From NCBI GenBank assembly GCA_026214975.1, contig CM047815.1, forward strand, positions 61,449,852-61,513,851: a stretch of 64,000 nucleotides of DNA, in the 5' to 3' direction. How positions within the stretch are numbered: the first letter of the stretch is position 1; each line of letters opens with the position of its first letter. Of this stretch, positions 20,697-33,638 are shown in pieces. Source of the stretch: Gentiana macrophylla. Lineage: Eukaryota; Streptophyta; Magnoliopsida; Gentianales; Gentianaceae. Under the pieces are notes generated by a model, which was given only the letters and a program-made list of their open reading frames with translations, was not told the DNA's origin and did not search any database. A program made the translations under genes and the position numbers.

Positions 20697-23600
20697 ATGT
20701 CAACATTATCTCGAAGTTTCATCTTCTTCATGAGACTCACAAATGCCTCGTGAGATCGGGATAATCGAACACTCTTCTTTTACAAATCATAAACTTGATG
20801 GTAACAATTATTTGCTATGGTCAAGGTCTATGAAAATGTATATCTCCGGCCAGGGCAAGATGGGATATCTCGTGCTGTTCCAAAACTCCCTCCTCAAAAA
20901 CCGACCCCAAGTTTGAAGCATGGGACACGAGAAAATAACCAAGTCATGACCATCCTCACGAGGTCTATGACAAAAGAGATCGATGAGAACTTTATGATGT
21001 ATGACACTGCTAAGGAAATGCAGGATAATGCCGAGACCTTTACTCAAAAAGGACAATACATCCAAGTCTATGAACTCAAGCTCAGATTCAAAATTGCGAG
21101 ATAAGGGGATATGTCTCAGAACTCAATACTTTAATCAACTATCTAAGGCATGGCAACACCTAGATATGTTGGAAACTCACCCTGGAATGATGTTAAAGAT
21201 CTTTGCACTCTTTAAAGACATTATCGAGAAAAGAGAGTATTCAAATTCCTTAATCGGATCGAATCCTACTCTTGATGATGTTAGAGGTAGAATTCTTGCT
21301 ACTAAACCTCTTCCAAATCTCAAATCCATGTTTGCCGAGGTCAAACATGAGGAAAGCAGAGGAGGAAAGTAATCTTTCTTTGAACCCCTGCCGACAACCC
21401 TATTGAAAGTGCCACCTGCCGATCGTCCGGGAATCTGCTGAGGCTACCGAGGCTTACAGAAGCCTCGCCGATAAAATGGAAGCTGTTTCGTGACCACCGC
21501 AAACGCACTAATCACACCAAGGACACTTGCTGGAAGCTACATGGCAAGCCTAACTCCTCCAAGACCTCCGGACACCGCCAAGGAAAGTCGAGGCGGTATA
21601 CATAAGTGAGGAAGAAGATGACAACAGTTGAATGCTCGACTTTGTTTGCATTCAAAGCCTTCCTAACTCAACAAAAGGGAGGTAGTCACTCTCTTGACAT
21701 AGCCTCTCATGCCAAAGACTGAGTAAATTCTACTCATCTATTAGTAATGAAACCTGGATTGTTGACTCTGGGCCTCATCCCATATGATGGTAATAAAAAT
21801 CTCATTACTCAACTTAAGCCATGTCCCCAAATTCACAATATTAAGGCTGGCGATGGATCATCTCTCAGTGCAAAAGGTTTTGGTCAAAAAGTGACTTTAC
21901 TAATAAAATATGCCTCGAGAATGTCCTATTTGTTCCAAAATTAGATTGCAATCTCATATCTCACAAGAAACTTACTAAAGATTTGAACTGGATCGTTGTT
22001 TTAATGAGAATCGGTGCACATTCCAGATCATTCCTCAAAGGCGTTGATTGGGATCTGCTAAACCTTGCTTTCGAATCTGTTTGTGGTCAACCTGCGCCAA
22101 GATGTAAGGTGAAGATCTGAATCTGCCTCCTCGGCGACTGCACTCAAAACCTAGACAATATCATGTTATGGCATTATAGACTAGGACATCCCGGTTTAGT
22201 TATTTAAAGTCTATAGATCCTGAATTGTTTAAAGGTTGTAATTTGAATGATCTTCAATGTGATATTTGTCGCTTTGCTAAACTCACCAAATCTGTGTATG
22301 CAAAATTACCTTACTTACCATCCACACCATTCACCTTAATTCACAAAGTGGCGTATGGGGACCCTCAAGAGTAAAAAGCATAACAGAAAGAGGTGGTTTG
22401 TTACCTTCATAGATGAACACACCGAACCACTTGGTTATTTTTAATGAAGGATAAGTCTCAAGTTGGACCCATCTTTCAAGAATTTTACAACATGGTCTCC
22501 ACTCGGTTTGACACTAAGATCAAAATCTTGAAGACCGACAATGCTCTTGAATATTATGAGTCTCATCTCGGTAATTTCTTGATGGATAAAGGGATTGTCC
22601 ATATCGAGAGTTTGTGTTGAAACCCCTCAACAAAATGGGGTTCTTTGAGAGAAAGAACAGGCATCCGCTTGAAATGGCTAGGTCTATTATGTTTACCACA
22701 AATGTTCCAAAATATATGTGGGGTGAAGCCATATTGACTTCCACATACTTAATCAACAGACTTCCCAAAGAGGTACTAGGCTTCAAAACTCCTATCAAAA
22801 CCCTACTGACACACACTCCTCGCCCCATCTTATTTCCCGATTACCTCCAAAAATCTTTGGTTGTCTTGTGTTTGTCTATATCCATGCCCAACATGAAGCA
22901 AACTTGATCCCAAAGCTCACAAGTGCATTTTCCTAGGATATGCAAAGGGCAGGAAAGGTTACAAGTGCTACTCTCTCTTACGAAAGAGATTTTACAATTC
23001 TATGGATGTAAAATTTTTGAAAGGACTCCTACTACAAACAAGTCCACTTTGAGGCGATCAGCGATGGAAACTCGATAGAAATTGACCTAAACCCTTCCTT
23101 CAAAGAAACTCTTAACCTCGGGCAACATACTCGATCCTCAAAGCAGATCGAACCCCAAGACTCTCACCGACTCACAAAGCACCTCACGATCCTCAAAGAA
23201 CCAACCGACTCGAGCCTGCCGATCCTGAGCCCATCGACACTCGGCAATCTGCAGATCCTCAAAGAGCTCTACCGACATTGATGAGCAGACTATTGCTCTC
23301 TGGGGAAAGGAAAAGATCATGCACCGATCATTCTATTCATACTTATTTATCTTATGATCGCTTGTCTCCTGTCTTTGCCATGTTTACACAGACTGGACTC
23401 TCACTCTATCCCTAGAAATATTCGTGAGGCCCTTCAAAATGATAAGTGGAAGGTCATTTGTTAAAACCGAGATGACCGCCTCCTGGATAATCATACTTGG
23501 GACCTCACAACTCTTCCCAAAGGCAAGAAGACAGTTAGGCTGCAGATGGTTATTCACTATCAAATACAATGCTTGATGGTACAATTGACAAGTACAAAGC

Positions 23601-24900
23601 CGATTGGTAGCAAGGGATTCACTCAAACTTATGGTATTGACTATACGGAAACTTTTGCACCAGTGGCAAAGCTCAACACCGTCCAGGGTTCTCGATCTCT
23701 AAAATTGTCCAACTGGACTGGCCTCTACACCAATTGGATATCAAAATGCTTTTCTCAATGGTGATCTCACCGAGGAGGTCTATATGAATGTACCTCCCCG
23801 GTTTTGTCAATCCCCACACTCAGGGGCAAGGTATGCAAACTCAGAAATCTCAATATGGCCTCAAGCAATCCCCAAGAGCCTGGTTTGGGAAACTTACTCT
23901 TGTGGTCAAAGCTCTTTGGATATCATCAATGCAACTCGAGATCACACTATGTTCATCAAGACAACCAACCAGAGAAGGTCTATTCTTATTGTATATGTGG
24001 ATGATATCATCCTTCTTGGAAATGACTCTCTTGAGATTCAAAATTTAAAGACTCTCTTGGCAAAGGTATTCCAAGTTAAAGATCCGGGCTCCTAAAAAAT
24101 ACTTTCTTGGTATGGAAATAGCTAGAAACGGTAAAGGCATTTCAATCTCTCAAAGGAAGTATGTATTAGATCTGTGAAGAAATCGGCATCTTTGGGATGC
24201 AAACCTCGCTTTGTATCCCCAGTAGACCCCAGTAACACACTCATCGCATGGTGACATTCTTTGTCGAGAAAGAACAATATCAAAGGCTTGTAGGTAAACC
24301 CATCTACCTTTCTCACACAAGGCCTGATATTGCATATGGGGTTAGTCTGGTCGATCGGTTCATGCACCGCCTCTTGAGCAACATTGGGATCTTGTGAATA
24401 GGATACTTGAGATATTTAAAGTCCACTCCTGGCCAAGGCCTCGCACTTCACCAAGTCTACTTGATAGATCAATCAAGCGTCTACACACTCGATGCGATTG
24501 GGCCGGATGTCACATTGACGTAAGATCTACCACAGTGCTATTGCTTCATATGTATGGGAACTCGGTTACTTGGAGAAGCAAGAAACAACCTCTCGTGTCA
24601 AGCGAATCTTGAAAAGTGAACTTAGGGCACTTGTACTTGGCATTTGTGAAGCTCTATGGCTAAAAAGTGGTAATGGATCGAACTTCAAGACTCCTCCTCA
24701 AGAACCTATCACACTATCTTTGTGATAATAATTCACCTTATGCATGGTCAAGATCCCGCCCATCATGATAAAACCAAGCATGTGGATATTGATGACACAC
24801 ACTTTCAAGGAAAAGATTGATGCCAGGATTATTCAACTCCAAGATGTTCCTCAAACAGATCGAATCTCGATATTCTTACCAAGGCTATTTCCCTGCTTAT
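20697..24900 (+). pseudogene. Copia gag-pol, multiply frameshifted
   Basis: Gag starts at ATG 20697 and includes 'FTNHKLDGNNYLLWSRSM' and, further on, a zinc-knuckle region near 21485 in which the two leading Cys codons read Arg. Pol follows: GAG-pre-integrase 'LWHYRLGHP' (22165), integrase 'LKTDNALEYYESHL' (22525), 'KYMWGEAILTSTYLINRLP' (22710), RT '[17 protein letters not shown]' (23635) and the catalytic YVDD at 23994-24005. RNase H remnants follow to about 24810. Reading passes through at least six frame changes. Inactive. Confidence 0.85.
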
Positions 24901-24963
24901 GTTCAGATGAGACTTAGTAGCAAACTTGGTTGCATCAACATATACAAACCCGATTTGAGGGGG

Positions 24964-25362
24964 TGTGAAATATTACAGCATTATGTGGAAATATTACAGC
25001 ATTACATCAGCAGATTGATGAGCCTGTTGAAGTTCAAAGAGGTGCCCAGCAAACCTCGAAAATTAGTCACAGATATTTTGTACACTTTATTTAATTATAA
25101 AAGACATATTAATTGTGATACATATAAACAATTAATATGTCAAACTCTAGTTTACTTTATGTCATGAGACACAATTAATATGTCATAGACATAGCTTTTA
25201 CTTTTACTTTTTGCATGCTTGCCGCCCACATCTACATACTCAAGTGGCCGCCCAAGCTAGTGCTAGTCTCTCTCAATTGTATCTATTTATACACCTCTCA
25301 TATCAATGAATAAACTAAGTTGAAGTTTACTCTTGTGTTAACACATTCTCAAACTCTCTTCA
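24964..25362 (+). repeat. 3' LTR of the plus-strand copia
   Basis: 399 bp, matching 20241-20635 including the starting partial duplication, with a few indels (e.g. ATGAGACACAAT vs ATGACACAAT). Confidence 0.9.
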
Positions 25363-26461
25363 ATTTGATATGGAGATGTACCTATAGGAGTCTTATAGGC
25401 GGTCCTGTAAGCCCATAGTACATCATCCAACTTCAAACTCCAGTCTTTCCTATGACTGTTAACCGTCTTTTCCAGGATTTTCTTAATGCTCTGGTTGCTC
25501 TTTCAACCTCGACCACTAGTCATCGGATGATATGGTGTGCCGCTTTGTGACGAACACCATACTTTTCAAGAACTTTCTCTGAGGGTCGGTTGCGTAAATC
25601 GCGCCCTTCATCACCGATCAAGGCACGTGGACATCCAAACCTCACGAAGATGTTTTTCTTTAGAAATTTCATGACCGTCTTATGATCATTGTGAGGAGTG
25701 GCTTGAGCCTCCACCCATTTGGACACGTAATCCACGCAGACTAAGATGTATTTGTTACCACAAGATGATGGGAATGGTCCCATAAAATCGATACCCCATA
25801 CATCAAAGACCTCGCATTCTAGTATGGGTTTCAAAGGCATGTCAAAACGCCTTGTCAGAGTACCGGTTCTTTGGCATCTATCACAAGCTTTACAGAAAGC
25901 TTCAGATCCTTAAAGATCGTGGGCCAATAGAAACCGGATTGGAAGATCTTAGCAACGGTTTTCCACGGACCAAAGTGACCTCAGGTGGGTCCACCGTGGC
26001 AATCGTTTCAATGATATCGCGTTGCTCGATTACGAACACATCTTCTAAGCGCACCATCTTTACTGAGATCTTAAAAGATAAGGTTCATCCCAAACGAAGA
26101 TTTCAAATCGAGAGAAGAACTTTTTCTTCTCCTGATAAGACATTTCTGGGTCGGGATATCGGGCATGAAGGTATTGACAATGGAAGAATACCAAGGAACA
26201 TTAGGAGGGCAACCGTCAATAAGCATAATGTTTTCTGAGGAAAGTAAAGATCTATATCATCCGGATCATCCTTTTCCTCACTTAGCATTCTCGAACGTGA
26301 TCACCACTCGCTTTCACCGCCTCTTCTTGTCTTTAATTTGAACGTCAAACTCATGTAGGTCGGTATCCAACGTAGTAAGCGCGGTTTAGCCTCTTTCTTA
26401 GTCATCGATACCGCAGCAAAAGTGATCAGTCCACACAATCACTTGAGCTCCTAACAAGTAA
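25363..26461 (-). pseudogene. Athila RNase H-integrase junction and integrase core, broken
   Basis: Reading leftward: zinc-finger remnant [11 protein letters not shown] (about 25870-25910), then '[11 protein letters not shown]' with the first catalytic Asp, '[12 protein letters not shown]', and '[13 protein letters not shown]' where the second catalytic Asp is kept but the surrounding SDGG-type motif is altered. The continuation toward the Glu motif is frameshifted and stops at the copia TSD. Parts between 25920 and 26460 are frameshifted. Confidence 0.8.
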
Positions 26462-27805
26462 CTACTGAAACTTGTCCATAGCAAAACTACGCCAATAATT
26501 CCTTTCGGTAGTAGTATAGTTAACCCGAGACGGATTCAATGTGTGGACTCGCGTAATAGATAGGTGGAATTTCCTTTGATCTTTTGTCTGAAACAAAGCA
26601 CCAACCGCATAGTTTGACGCTGCCGCACATAAGCTCGAAAGGTAGATTCCACCCGGCCGATATAAAGAATTAGAGCGAGAGATTAAACGGTCCTTAAGCT
26701 CCTCAAACGCTTGCTTGCAGCTCTCATCGAAATTGAACTCAACGTCGTCCTTAAGTAAAGTAGACAGGGGCTTGGCTATCTTGGAGAAGTCTTGAATGAA
26801 TCTTCTGTAGAAACCGACATGTCCAAGAAAACCTCTCACTTCACGCACATTCTTAGGATAACTCATCTTCTCGATAGCTTCTACTTTTGCCCTGTCAACT
26901 TCTATACCTTTGGCGGAGATTTTGTGGCCAAGAACTATTCCCTCATCTACCATAAAATGGCATTTCTCCCAATTGAGTACTAAGTTCTTTTCCACACATC
27001 TGGATAACACTTGATCAAGATTGTCAAGGCAATCATCAAAAGACTGACCAAAAACCGAAAAATCATCCATAAAGATCTCCATACACTTTTCTACGAGCCC
27101 GTCAAAGATAGCCAGCATACATCTTTGAAATGTAGCTGGGGCATTGCAGAGACCAAATGGCATTCGCTGTGTAGCGAATGTACCGTAAGAAGGCGGTGAA
27201 AGTGGTCTTTTCTTGGTCACCGGATCAATGGGTATCCGGAAGTATCCTGAGTATCCATCTAGAAGCGATGAAACGCGTGCCTGCGCCAGACGCTCAAGCA
27301 TCTGGTCAATGAATGGAAGGGGAAAGTGATCCTTCATGGTTACTTCATTGAGCTTTCGATAATCGATGCAGACTCTGTAACCAGTGACAAGTCTCAATGC
27401 TATCTCCTCTCCCTTCTCATTCTTCTCAATCGTAATTCCACCTTTCTTGGGAACTACTTGAGTCGGGGAGACCCATTCACTATCCGCGATGGCATAAATG
27501 ATTCCCATGTCCAGAAGTTTGATGATTTCTTTCTTAACCACCTCTTGCATATGAGGGTTGAGCCTCCTCTGGGGCTGTCTAACACATTTCGCACCCTCAT
27601 TAGTCTTGATCTTATGCATACAGATGTCGGGAGATATCCCTCTGATATCTCCTACTTGCCACCCAAAGGCTTTCTCGTTCTTTTTCAAGACGTTTATTAA
27701 CTTCATTTCTTCTAGTCGAGACAACTTGGCAGATATAATTAAAGGAAGCTTGTCACCTTCTCTTAGAAACACATACTTAAGATGTTTAGGCAACGGTTTC
27801 AACAC
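26462..27805 (-). pseudogene. Athila reverse transcriptase and start of RNase H
   Basis: 447 open codons. RT landmarks in order: VSPTQVVPKKGG (about residue 112), YRVCIDYRKLNEVT (about 145), FPLPFIDQMLERLA, LLDGYSGYFRIPIDP, QRMPFGLCNAPATFQRCM, FMDDFSVFG (catalytic DD, about 245) and YPKNVREVRGFLGHVGFYRRFI. RNase H begins with ASNYAVGALF and NYTTTERN and then loses frame. The FMDD form and wording indicate Athila. Altered 'RPLSPPSYGTFATQ' before MPFG suggests point decay. Confidence 0.9.
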
Positions 27806-27922
27806 TAAATCTGTAGGGGGTCTTCTAAACTAGACTTAAGATCTCCACCTTTCAACTCAACATCGCTGAGTTTACTTAGCGCCCCACCGCCAAAGCTTCT
27901 CTCTCAACAACTCATCTTGAAT

Positions 27923-28928
27923 TCAACTTCCAACCGCTCTGGGACTTACCACACCATGATTATTCAAATTATCAACCAGCCGCTCATACTCCGTTGCAAC
28001 AGCCATGACTTGCTTTTCCATCAAATCATCGAAGTCATCAGACGTCTCCTCAATGGAAAAACCGGTTGGAGGACCAGAGGGTATTTGAATGGAGTTGGAG
28101 ACATTATAGCTTACCTCTTGATCACCCACACAGATCGTCACTCGCCCACCATCGCAGTCAATGAGCGCTCTAGTTGTAGACAAAAAGGGTCTCCCAAGAA
28201 TCAAGGGGACTTTTTCATCTTTTTCAATGTCCAGGACGTACCAGTCGACGGGAAAGGTAAACCTATCGATTTGAACTAGGGCGCCCTTTAAGATTCCATT
28301 GCTTTCTTAGAGGATCTATCGGTAATTGCAAATTCATGGTAGTGGGTTCTAGAAGATCCATTAAACCCAGTTGTTTGCACACAGACAATGGCATTAGGCT
28401 TATAGATGCACCCAGGTCGCACAAAGAGTTAGGGAAGACCAGGCCTCCCATTAACACGGTAAGCACGAACTTACCAGGGTCACCTCTCTTGGTTGGTAAG
28501 TTTTCGTAATTGATCATTGAACAATCCTCACCAATCAGCCTCTCCATGTCCGACAACTTCCTTTCAAGAAAAACAACATCCTTGATAAATTTTGTATACT
28601 TAGGCATTTCAACCAAGACATCTGATAATGGAAGATTTACCTGAGTATTTTTCAAAAGTTTTAGCACCTTTTCATACTTCTTATCTTCACTTAAAGGGAT
28701 GTTGCTCTTTCTTGGTGGAAATGGAAGCTTTTTCAGATCATTCTCAGAGAAGACTTTCTTTGAAGATGCGTTGACAGCTTTGTCTTCCAGATCCTTCCAC
28801 CTAACGGCTTTTTCAATCTTTTTATTAGTCAGGGGATCAGCCTCCTGACTTTCACTTGAATCTTTATTCCTCAGGGGATCAGCCACCTGAGGACTTCTAG
28901 CTTTTTCACCTCTCAGGGGATCAGCCAC
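27923..28928 (-). pseudogene. Athila gag-protease linker and protease
   Basis: Two open frames (28263-28928 and 27923-28204) are separated by a frameshift. The first has charged repeats 'ADPLR(G/N)' three times at its start and then 'LCDLGASISLMPLSVCKQLGL', the Athila protease active-site region in which the usual DSGA reads DLGA, followed by 'TTMNLQL'. The second starts 'MILGRPFLSTTRALIDCDGG', the end of the retropepsin fold. It lies between gag and RT as expected. Confidence 0.8.
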
Positions 28929-29720
28929 CTGAGTATTCTCTTTCGGCCAAGGGGAGTGTAGGTGCTCAGCTTCCCCTCCTGCATTATCAATGGCAGGAGG
29001 GGCTAGTGGTTTCCCTGGTGGGAAGGACCACTAACTTGAGTACCACTTCTGAGGTTCATCGCACCGGCCTCCTCTCTACCGTATGGAATTGCTGGGACGA
29101 GGTCAGTACATTGGCCATTGTTCAAGTCCGTTTGAGCCACTTGACCACCCTTGGGATTTTTCTCGTGAAATCGGGCGCTTGCCTGGGGTCGAAGCTAACT
29201 GCTCACCTAATCCGCCCGATTTGCCTCTCAAGATTTTTCATTGATCTATTTTGCTCCTCCCTAAAGGAGTCCCATTGAGCTTTGATATCACTTGGGTGCG
29301 AGGGCCTTGAGAGTTTTGGAAATTCTCACGAATAGGCGAAGGTGGGCCGACTTTGAATAAGGGGATTAAATTGGCGGGCCAATTAGATTAAATCTTTGAT
29401 TGGAAAAATTCGAGTTTTGGGTCCGATTAAAACCAGGGTTTCTATTGAAATTTTGATTCAATTGAAATTCAATTAGGATTGAAACCGAAAGATTGATTAA
29501 ACCCGTGGTTTTGGAAGTTATTCTCGCGAAACTTGATTAGACCTTTGATTGTTCGGCCATAGAATCGTGCACTTCAAAGATTCTCGTCCGCTCATAGGAC
29601 GTAATTTAGATGTAGTGTCCCACCTCGTCACAATTTTGACATGTGACTTGATTATATCATCCATAATCGTGAATGAGCGGCGTTCACTTGATAAGTGCAG
29701 GGGATTAAATTGACACTTTG

Positions 29721-30732
29721 TCATTCATATGGCCACCGACAAAGAAGCACAGATGCAACCCGAGGGTTCTGTGGAAAAGAAGAAGTTTGATTTATCGGAT
29801 TTGAAACTTGAGATGCTGCCATCTGCTTTTGCAGCATGGCGATCAAACTTTGAACGTTTACTTCCTCAACCTTAGGAGGAGGAGGTGCTTGAATAGCTTG
29901 ATAAGATGGAGCATAGTTATATTTAGCAATGTCCTCGAACAATGCCCATCCCTCTTCAGGTGTCTTCTTCAAAAATGCCCCACCAGATGAGCTATTGACC
30001 ATGCCTTTTGTAAGCTCGGTCAAACCGCTAAAGAACGTGTTGACTTGCCTTTGCAGTGGCAAGCCATGGTGGGGACACTTCCTCAGCAGAGATTTGAATC
30101 TCTTCCAGCAATCGAAGAAAGATTCATTCTCTTTCTGGTAGAAAGTGAAAATCTCGTTCAAACACTCAATACATTTTGGGTGGAAAATATTGACTCAAGA
30201 ACTCCTTTTCGAGTTCAAATTCAAGTGGTAATTGATTCGAGGGAGAGAAGTATACCACTCCTTCGCTTCTCCTTGAGAGAAAATGGAAAAAGTTTCGCTT
30301 TGATGGCATCCTCACTTACTCCTTGATGCGTGTGGTGCCGCATATCTCCAAGAATGTATGCAAGTGAGTATGTGGATTTTCCGATCGAAACCCATGAAAG
30401 ATTGATGCATCTTTGCATCATCCGAATGAGGCCAGCCTTAGCTCAAAGGTGCATGCGGCAAAGATGATGGTCGGAATGACAATAGCCGGGTTGATCGTGG
30501 ATCGCGCCAGGCATGGCGTAGTCCGCCAACGACGCCTATCGTTAGCGACCATTATTACAAAATCAGTGATTTCCTTGGCTAGATGATCCTCAAGATCTTG
30601 CTCGGCTCTGCCTTCCAGAACCGCAGAACGGAAAATCCGCCTGTTTGGCCGGACTACGGTTCGCTCGGGGTCAGGGGTGTATAGTAACGGTCCCTTTTGA
30701 CTCTGAGTTTGCATAAACCGGACCAAAAACAA
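29721..30732 (-). pseudogene. Athila gag, frameshifted
   Basis: Fragments in three frames: 30418-30732 (ends FELRLASFG), 30221-30421 (GVSEDAIKAKLFPFSLKEK) and 29721-30161 (NEIFTFYQKENESFFDCW, FKSLLRKCPHHGLP, GMVNSSSGGAFLKKTPEE). The order and words are those of the Retrotrans_gag domain of Athila/Tat. At least two frameshifts break it. A zinc-knuckle-like Cys/His stretch may follow at about 29620-29650, out of frame. Confidence 0.82.
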
Positions 30733-30827
30733 GTGAAAACAACCTAACGACTAAGAAATTAAGAGCCTAACTAAAAATTAAAGCCTAAGAAGAGAAAAAG
30801 AAGTGAAAATGGTTAAGATAAGGGCAC

Positions 30828-31032
30828 AGACGGACGCCCGTAAACACGGACGGGCGCCTGGTCGACTTCCGACCGGGCGGGCGTCAAAGATTCAAACGCT
30901 CGTCCAAAAGGTTGAAGAAGTGGACGGACGTCCAAATTGGATGGACGCGCGTCCAACAGGTTAAAAACGGCTTAGAGTTGAACAATTTAGAACAGACGGG
31001 CGTCCACTGGTCTAGACGCCCGTTTGGAAGCA
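30828..31032. repeat. GACGGGCGTCCA palindromic cluster in Athila leader
   Basis: About eight variants (AGACGGACGCCCGT, CACGGACGGGCGCC, TGGACGGACGTCCA, TGGACGCGCGTCCA, CAGACGGGCGTCCA, TAGACGCCCGTTTG) lie in the 5' leader between gag and the PBS. The last one is where the duplicated leader fragment at 7941 begins. Confidence 0.9.
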
Positions 31033-31233
31033 GAAACGGAGCAGGTAAAGAGAAGAAAAACAGAAAAACAGATCAAAAGAACGAACTAATCACAAGGGGC
31101 TATAGATAGACGATCTTGAACCCTAACTAAAACCCTAATATCCTAATAACCTAACGTTTATTAACTAAAATAGAAATAAAAACGAAGTAAAAACAGGAAA
31201 AACGAAGAACAAAAACTAGACAACCGTCCGGTT

Positions 31234-31250
31234 CCCCGGCAACGGCGCCA
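31234..31250 (-). other. Athila primer-binding site
   Basis: The minus strand reads TGGCGCCGTTGCCGGGG, the complement of the tRNA-Asp 3' end typical for Athila/Tat elements, 6 nt from the LTR edge. A copy with one base missing lies at about 8161-8176. Confidence 0.9.
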
Positions 31251-31256
31251 AAAACT

Positions 31257-32794
31257 TGTCACGGATTTATCTAACACAGCAAACAAGTAATAAATATTTA
31301 TAAATCCGGTTTCCCTCAAGTATAAGGATCGTAGTATATAGGTTAATACCGGGTCGATCTTACGGGGAATCGGGGTTGTGAATTCTAGTTTTTATTCCTA
31401 ACCTAACTATGTCACGATTACTACTACTAAACAGAAACGAAAACAAAACAGTGAATAACTAAAACGGAAGATAACAAACGTAAACTGGACAGAAGATCGA
31501 GATCTAAAGCCAGGAAAATATAGTTGCGAACCAATTTAAGCTAAGCTAAACCTAATATGCAATAAACGACTAACTAAGCTAAGCAATTCAAATTCAAGGG
31601 GTTTTAATCAATAATTTACGAGCGAACAAGCAATTGATCCACCTATCCTACAACTATCAATTTCGATCTAGACTATCTCGCGTTTTCTAACCAAGTTGTG
31701 ATTCACCTAGCCACGGTATGAACTCCTAATTTCTTAGACAAGTTCTCCTATCAATCTTTTATCTTTCGATCTAAAGATTAATGCTTTCAAATCAAGGTGT
31801 GAAATCTCTCAATTTCTAACCTAGAAATCTAACCTAATAACTCTCGTTAATTAGATTTGAGATCTATTCTTTATCATGGTGATCTAAAGTTTAACATGAT
31901 TTTCATCAAGACAAGCAATAAACATGCAACGATCTTTCGATATAAATTGCATAACAACATGAAAAACATGACAAAGAAACAACTTGAATTAAAATACTCA
32001 CAAGATAATCAAGAACAAAATTGAATCGTTGATTGGATGGCTTCACAACGCTCGTTCAATGGAGGTCTAGCCTCTTAGCATCATCTTCGAGATTCGAATT
32101 GTTTAGAATAAAAGTGCATAAAAGTATTTAAGTAAAAACTGTTTGTAAACTAAGGAAAAACGCAGCTTAGCCGCCCCTAGGGTTTAGGGTTCGAATATAT
32201 CCTCCTTTTCAGGTCGGTTCTGCTTAGTTGGCGTTCGGACGCCCGTCTGGAAAGGGTGAACGCCCGTCCAGCTTATGTAAACTTCTTCGAGTCGGGCCGA
32301 GCTGGATCAGACGCCCGTCCTTCTTTAAATTGGGCCTTTCGTCGGAAAAATCGATCATCCTGAATGTAAAAGCTCCTCCTGGACGCTCGTTCAGAATGTC
32401 AAGCGCCCATCCACTCTGGACGCCAGTTCAAGATGCTGGACGCCAGTTCAAGATCGACTTCATCTTGATTTCTTCATCTCTATCTCTTTTTATCAAATCA
32501 AATCATCATTATCTTTTTTATCAATTAGCTCGAACTTAATCAACTTTTGGTCATCTTTTGAGCCTCGAACATGTATCTACAACACATAAAAACATCGCAA
32601 AATGTAATATCGTCCAAATAATCATAACATCACAATTAAAACACATAATTTAACCTATTTTGCGATTAACTCATTTAATCAACTCATCTACTCAATAATT
32701 CCACTAAACACTCGTTTCTTATGCAATTTATACAAATACGGGGGAAAATATCATAGAATATAGCGTTATAAATCGTATAAATTCACCCTTAACA
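31257..32794 (-). repeat. Athila 5' LTR (right copy)
   Basis: 1538 bp, TGTCACGG...CTTAACA. It differs from the left LTR by small indels, including loss of ~35 bp near 32205 relative to 9135-9180. Confidence 0.9.
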
Positions 32795-33638
32795 GTAAAA
32801 AGATTAAATGTTATGTTATTCTTGGTAAGGCACAAATTCATATCGGCGATGTGATACGTTCAGTAAAAGTGAACAAATGATGCTGGCCTATAAACGGCTG
32901 AATGGCAGTGGAGGAAATACGCCGAACGTATATGCATACCGGGGGGATCCCGAGACTATCGGTGCTATTAACCGTAGTTGGCAAGGATATCTCGTGATGG
33001 ATACACATCATGCATAGTGCTCTTGAATGCTGACGTAACCAAGATAAGTTAAGATAGATACGTATAGTCATGACGTGTTGATGGACATGAAGTGAACCCT
33101 AGATTGAGTCGGTCTCATAAAGATAATTTAATAATCATAATAATAAACTATCGTTGTATAACTTAGTTATTCGTTAGCTTCTCACTTTTACTTAGTACTT
33201 TGTTCTTACCTCCTTTGCATTTTCTTTTGTATGCATTGCGGGGTAAGAAGACGTACAGGTTGACCAAGTGTAGTCGACGGCTTGATGACATTGATGCCTT
33301 GAAGATGCTTTTAGTTTATTTTTCCTCGTAAAGGTTGTACTAGACTTGTTGTGCTTTTACTCCTAGAATTTTGTAAGTTATGTTTGTACTTTTAAGAGCT
33401 CGTATTGTGTAAGTCTTTGGGTTTTTTTTCGTTGTAATTTAACTTCCCACCTTTAGTATTGTTGTAATCTATTCATAGTGGCATTTATGTTTTTACTCGA
33501 GTCTTTTTAGCTTCCGTTTGCTTTATTTTGATACGATGACGTAAAGGCTTGCATATAATATTAGATTTATTTAATGCTATACGCGCCGAACGTTTCTCTT
33601 CCAGATAAGGGCTAGGTATCCGGGAGCGGGGCGTTACA
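32795..33638 (+). mobile_element. Right part of the split solo LTR
   Basis: It aligns with 48650-49550 ('atatcggcgatgtgat', 'gcatataatattagatttatttaatg', 'gataagggctaggtatcc') and ends CGGGGCGTTACA, followed by TAATG, the probable TSD partner of GAATG at 6493-6497. Confidence 0.75.

Larger units (their letters stand above)
20241..25362 (+). mobile_element. Ty1-copia retrotransposon with ~0.4-kb LTRs, inserted in Athila integrase
   Basis: LTRs 20241-20635 and 24964-25362 are flanked by the perfect 5-bp duplication ATTTG (20236-20240, 25363-25367). The PBS starts at 20636 (TGGTATCGAGAC, an altered initiator-Met tRNA complement). A PPT-like purine run (ATTTGAGGGGG) precedes 24964. Internal gag-pol is in copia order but frameshifted many times. 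The same family occurs inverted at 41404-46477. Confidence 0.92.
7941..32794 (-). mobile_element. Athila-type Ty3-gypsy retrotransposon, nested and partly duplicated
   Basis: The element is transcribed leftward. The 5' LTR is 31257-32794, the PBS 31234-31250 (TGGCGCCGTTGCCGGGG on the minus strand, the tRNA-Asp type used by Athila/Tat elements), then gag, protease, RT, integrase, an env-position ORF (11344-12744), PPT and 3' LTR (8183-9757). The RT motif FMDDFSVFG and an env-position ORF support the Athila lineage. Outside the 3' LTR, 7941-8182 is an extra internal fragment. Two later insertions split it: a CACTA (14107-19237) and a copia (20241-25362). Gag and pol are frameshifted, so it is not autonomous. 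Confidence 0.9.

Noticed and set aside
27326..27833. Plus-strand frames opposite the Athila RT
   Set aside because: Shadows of the minus-strand pol reading, where all RT motifs lie.
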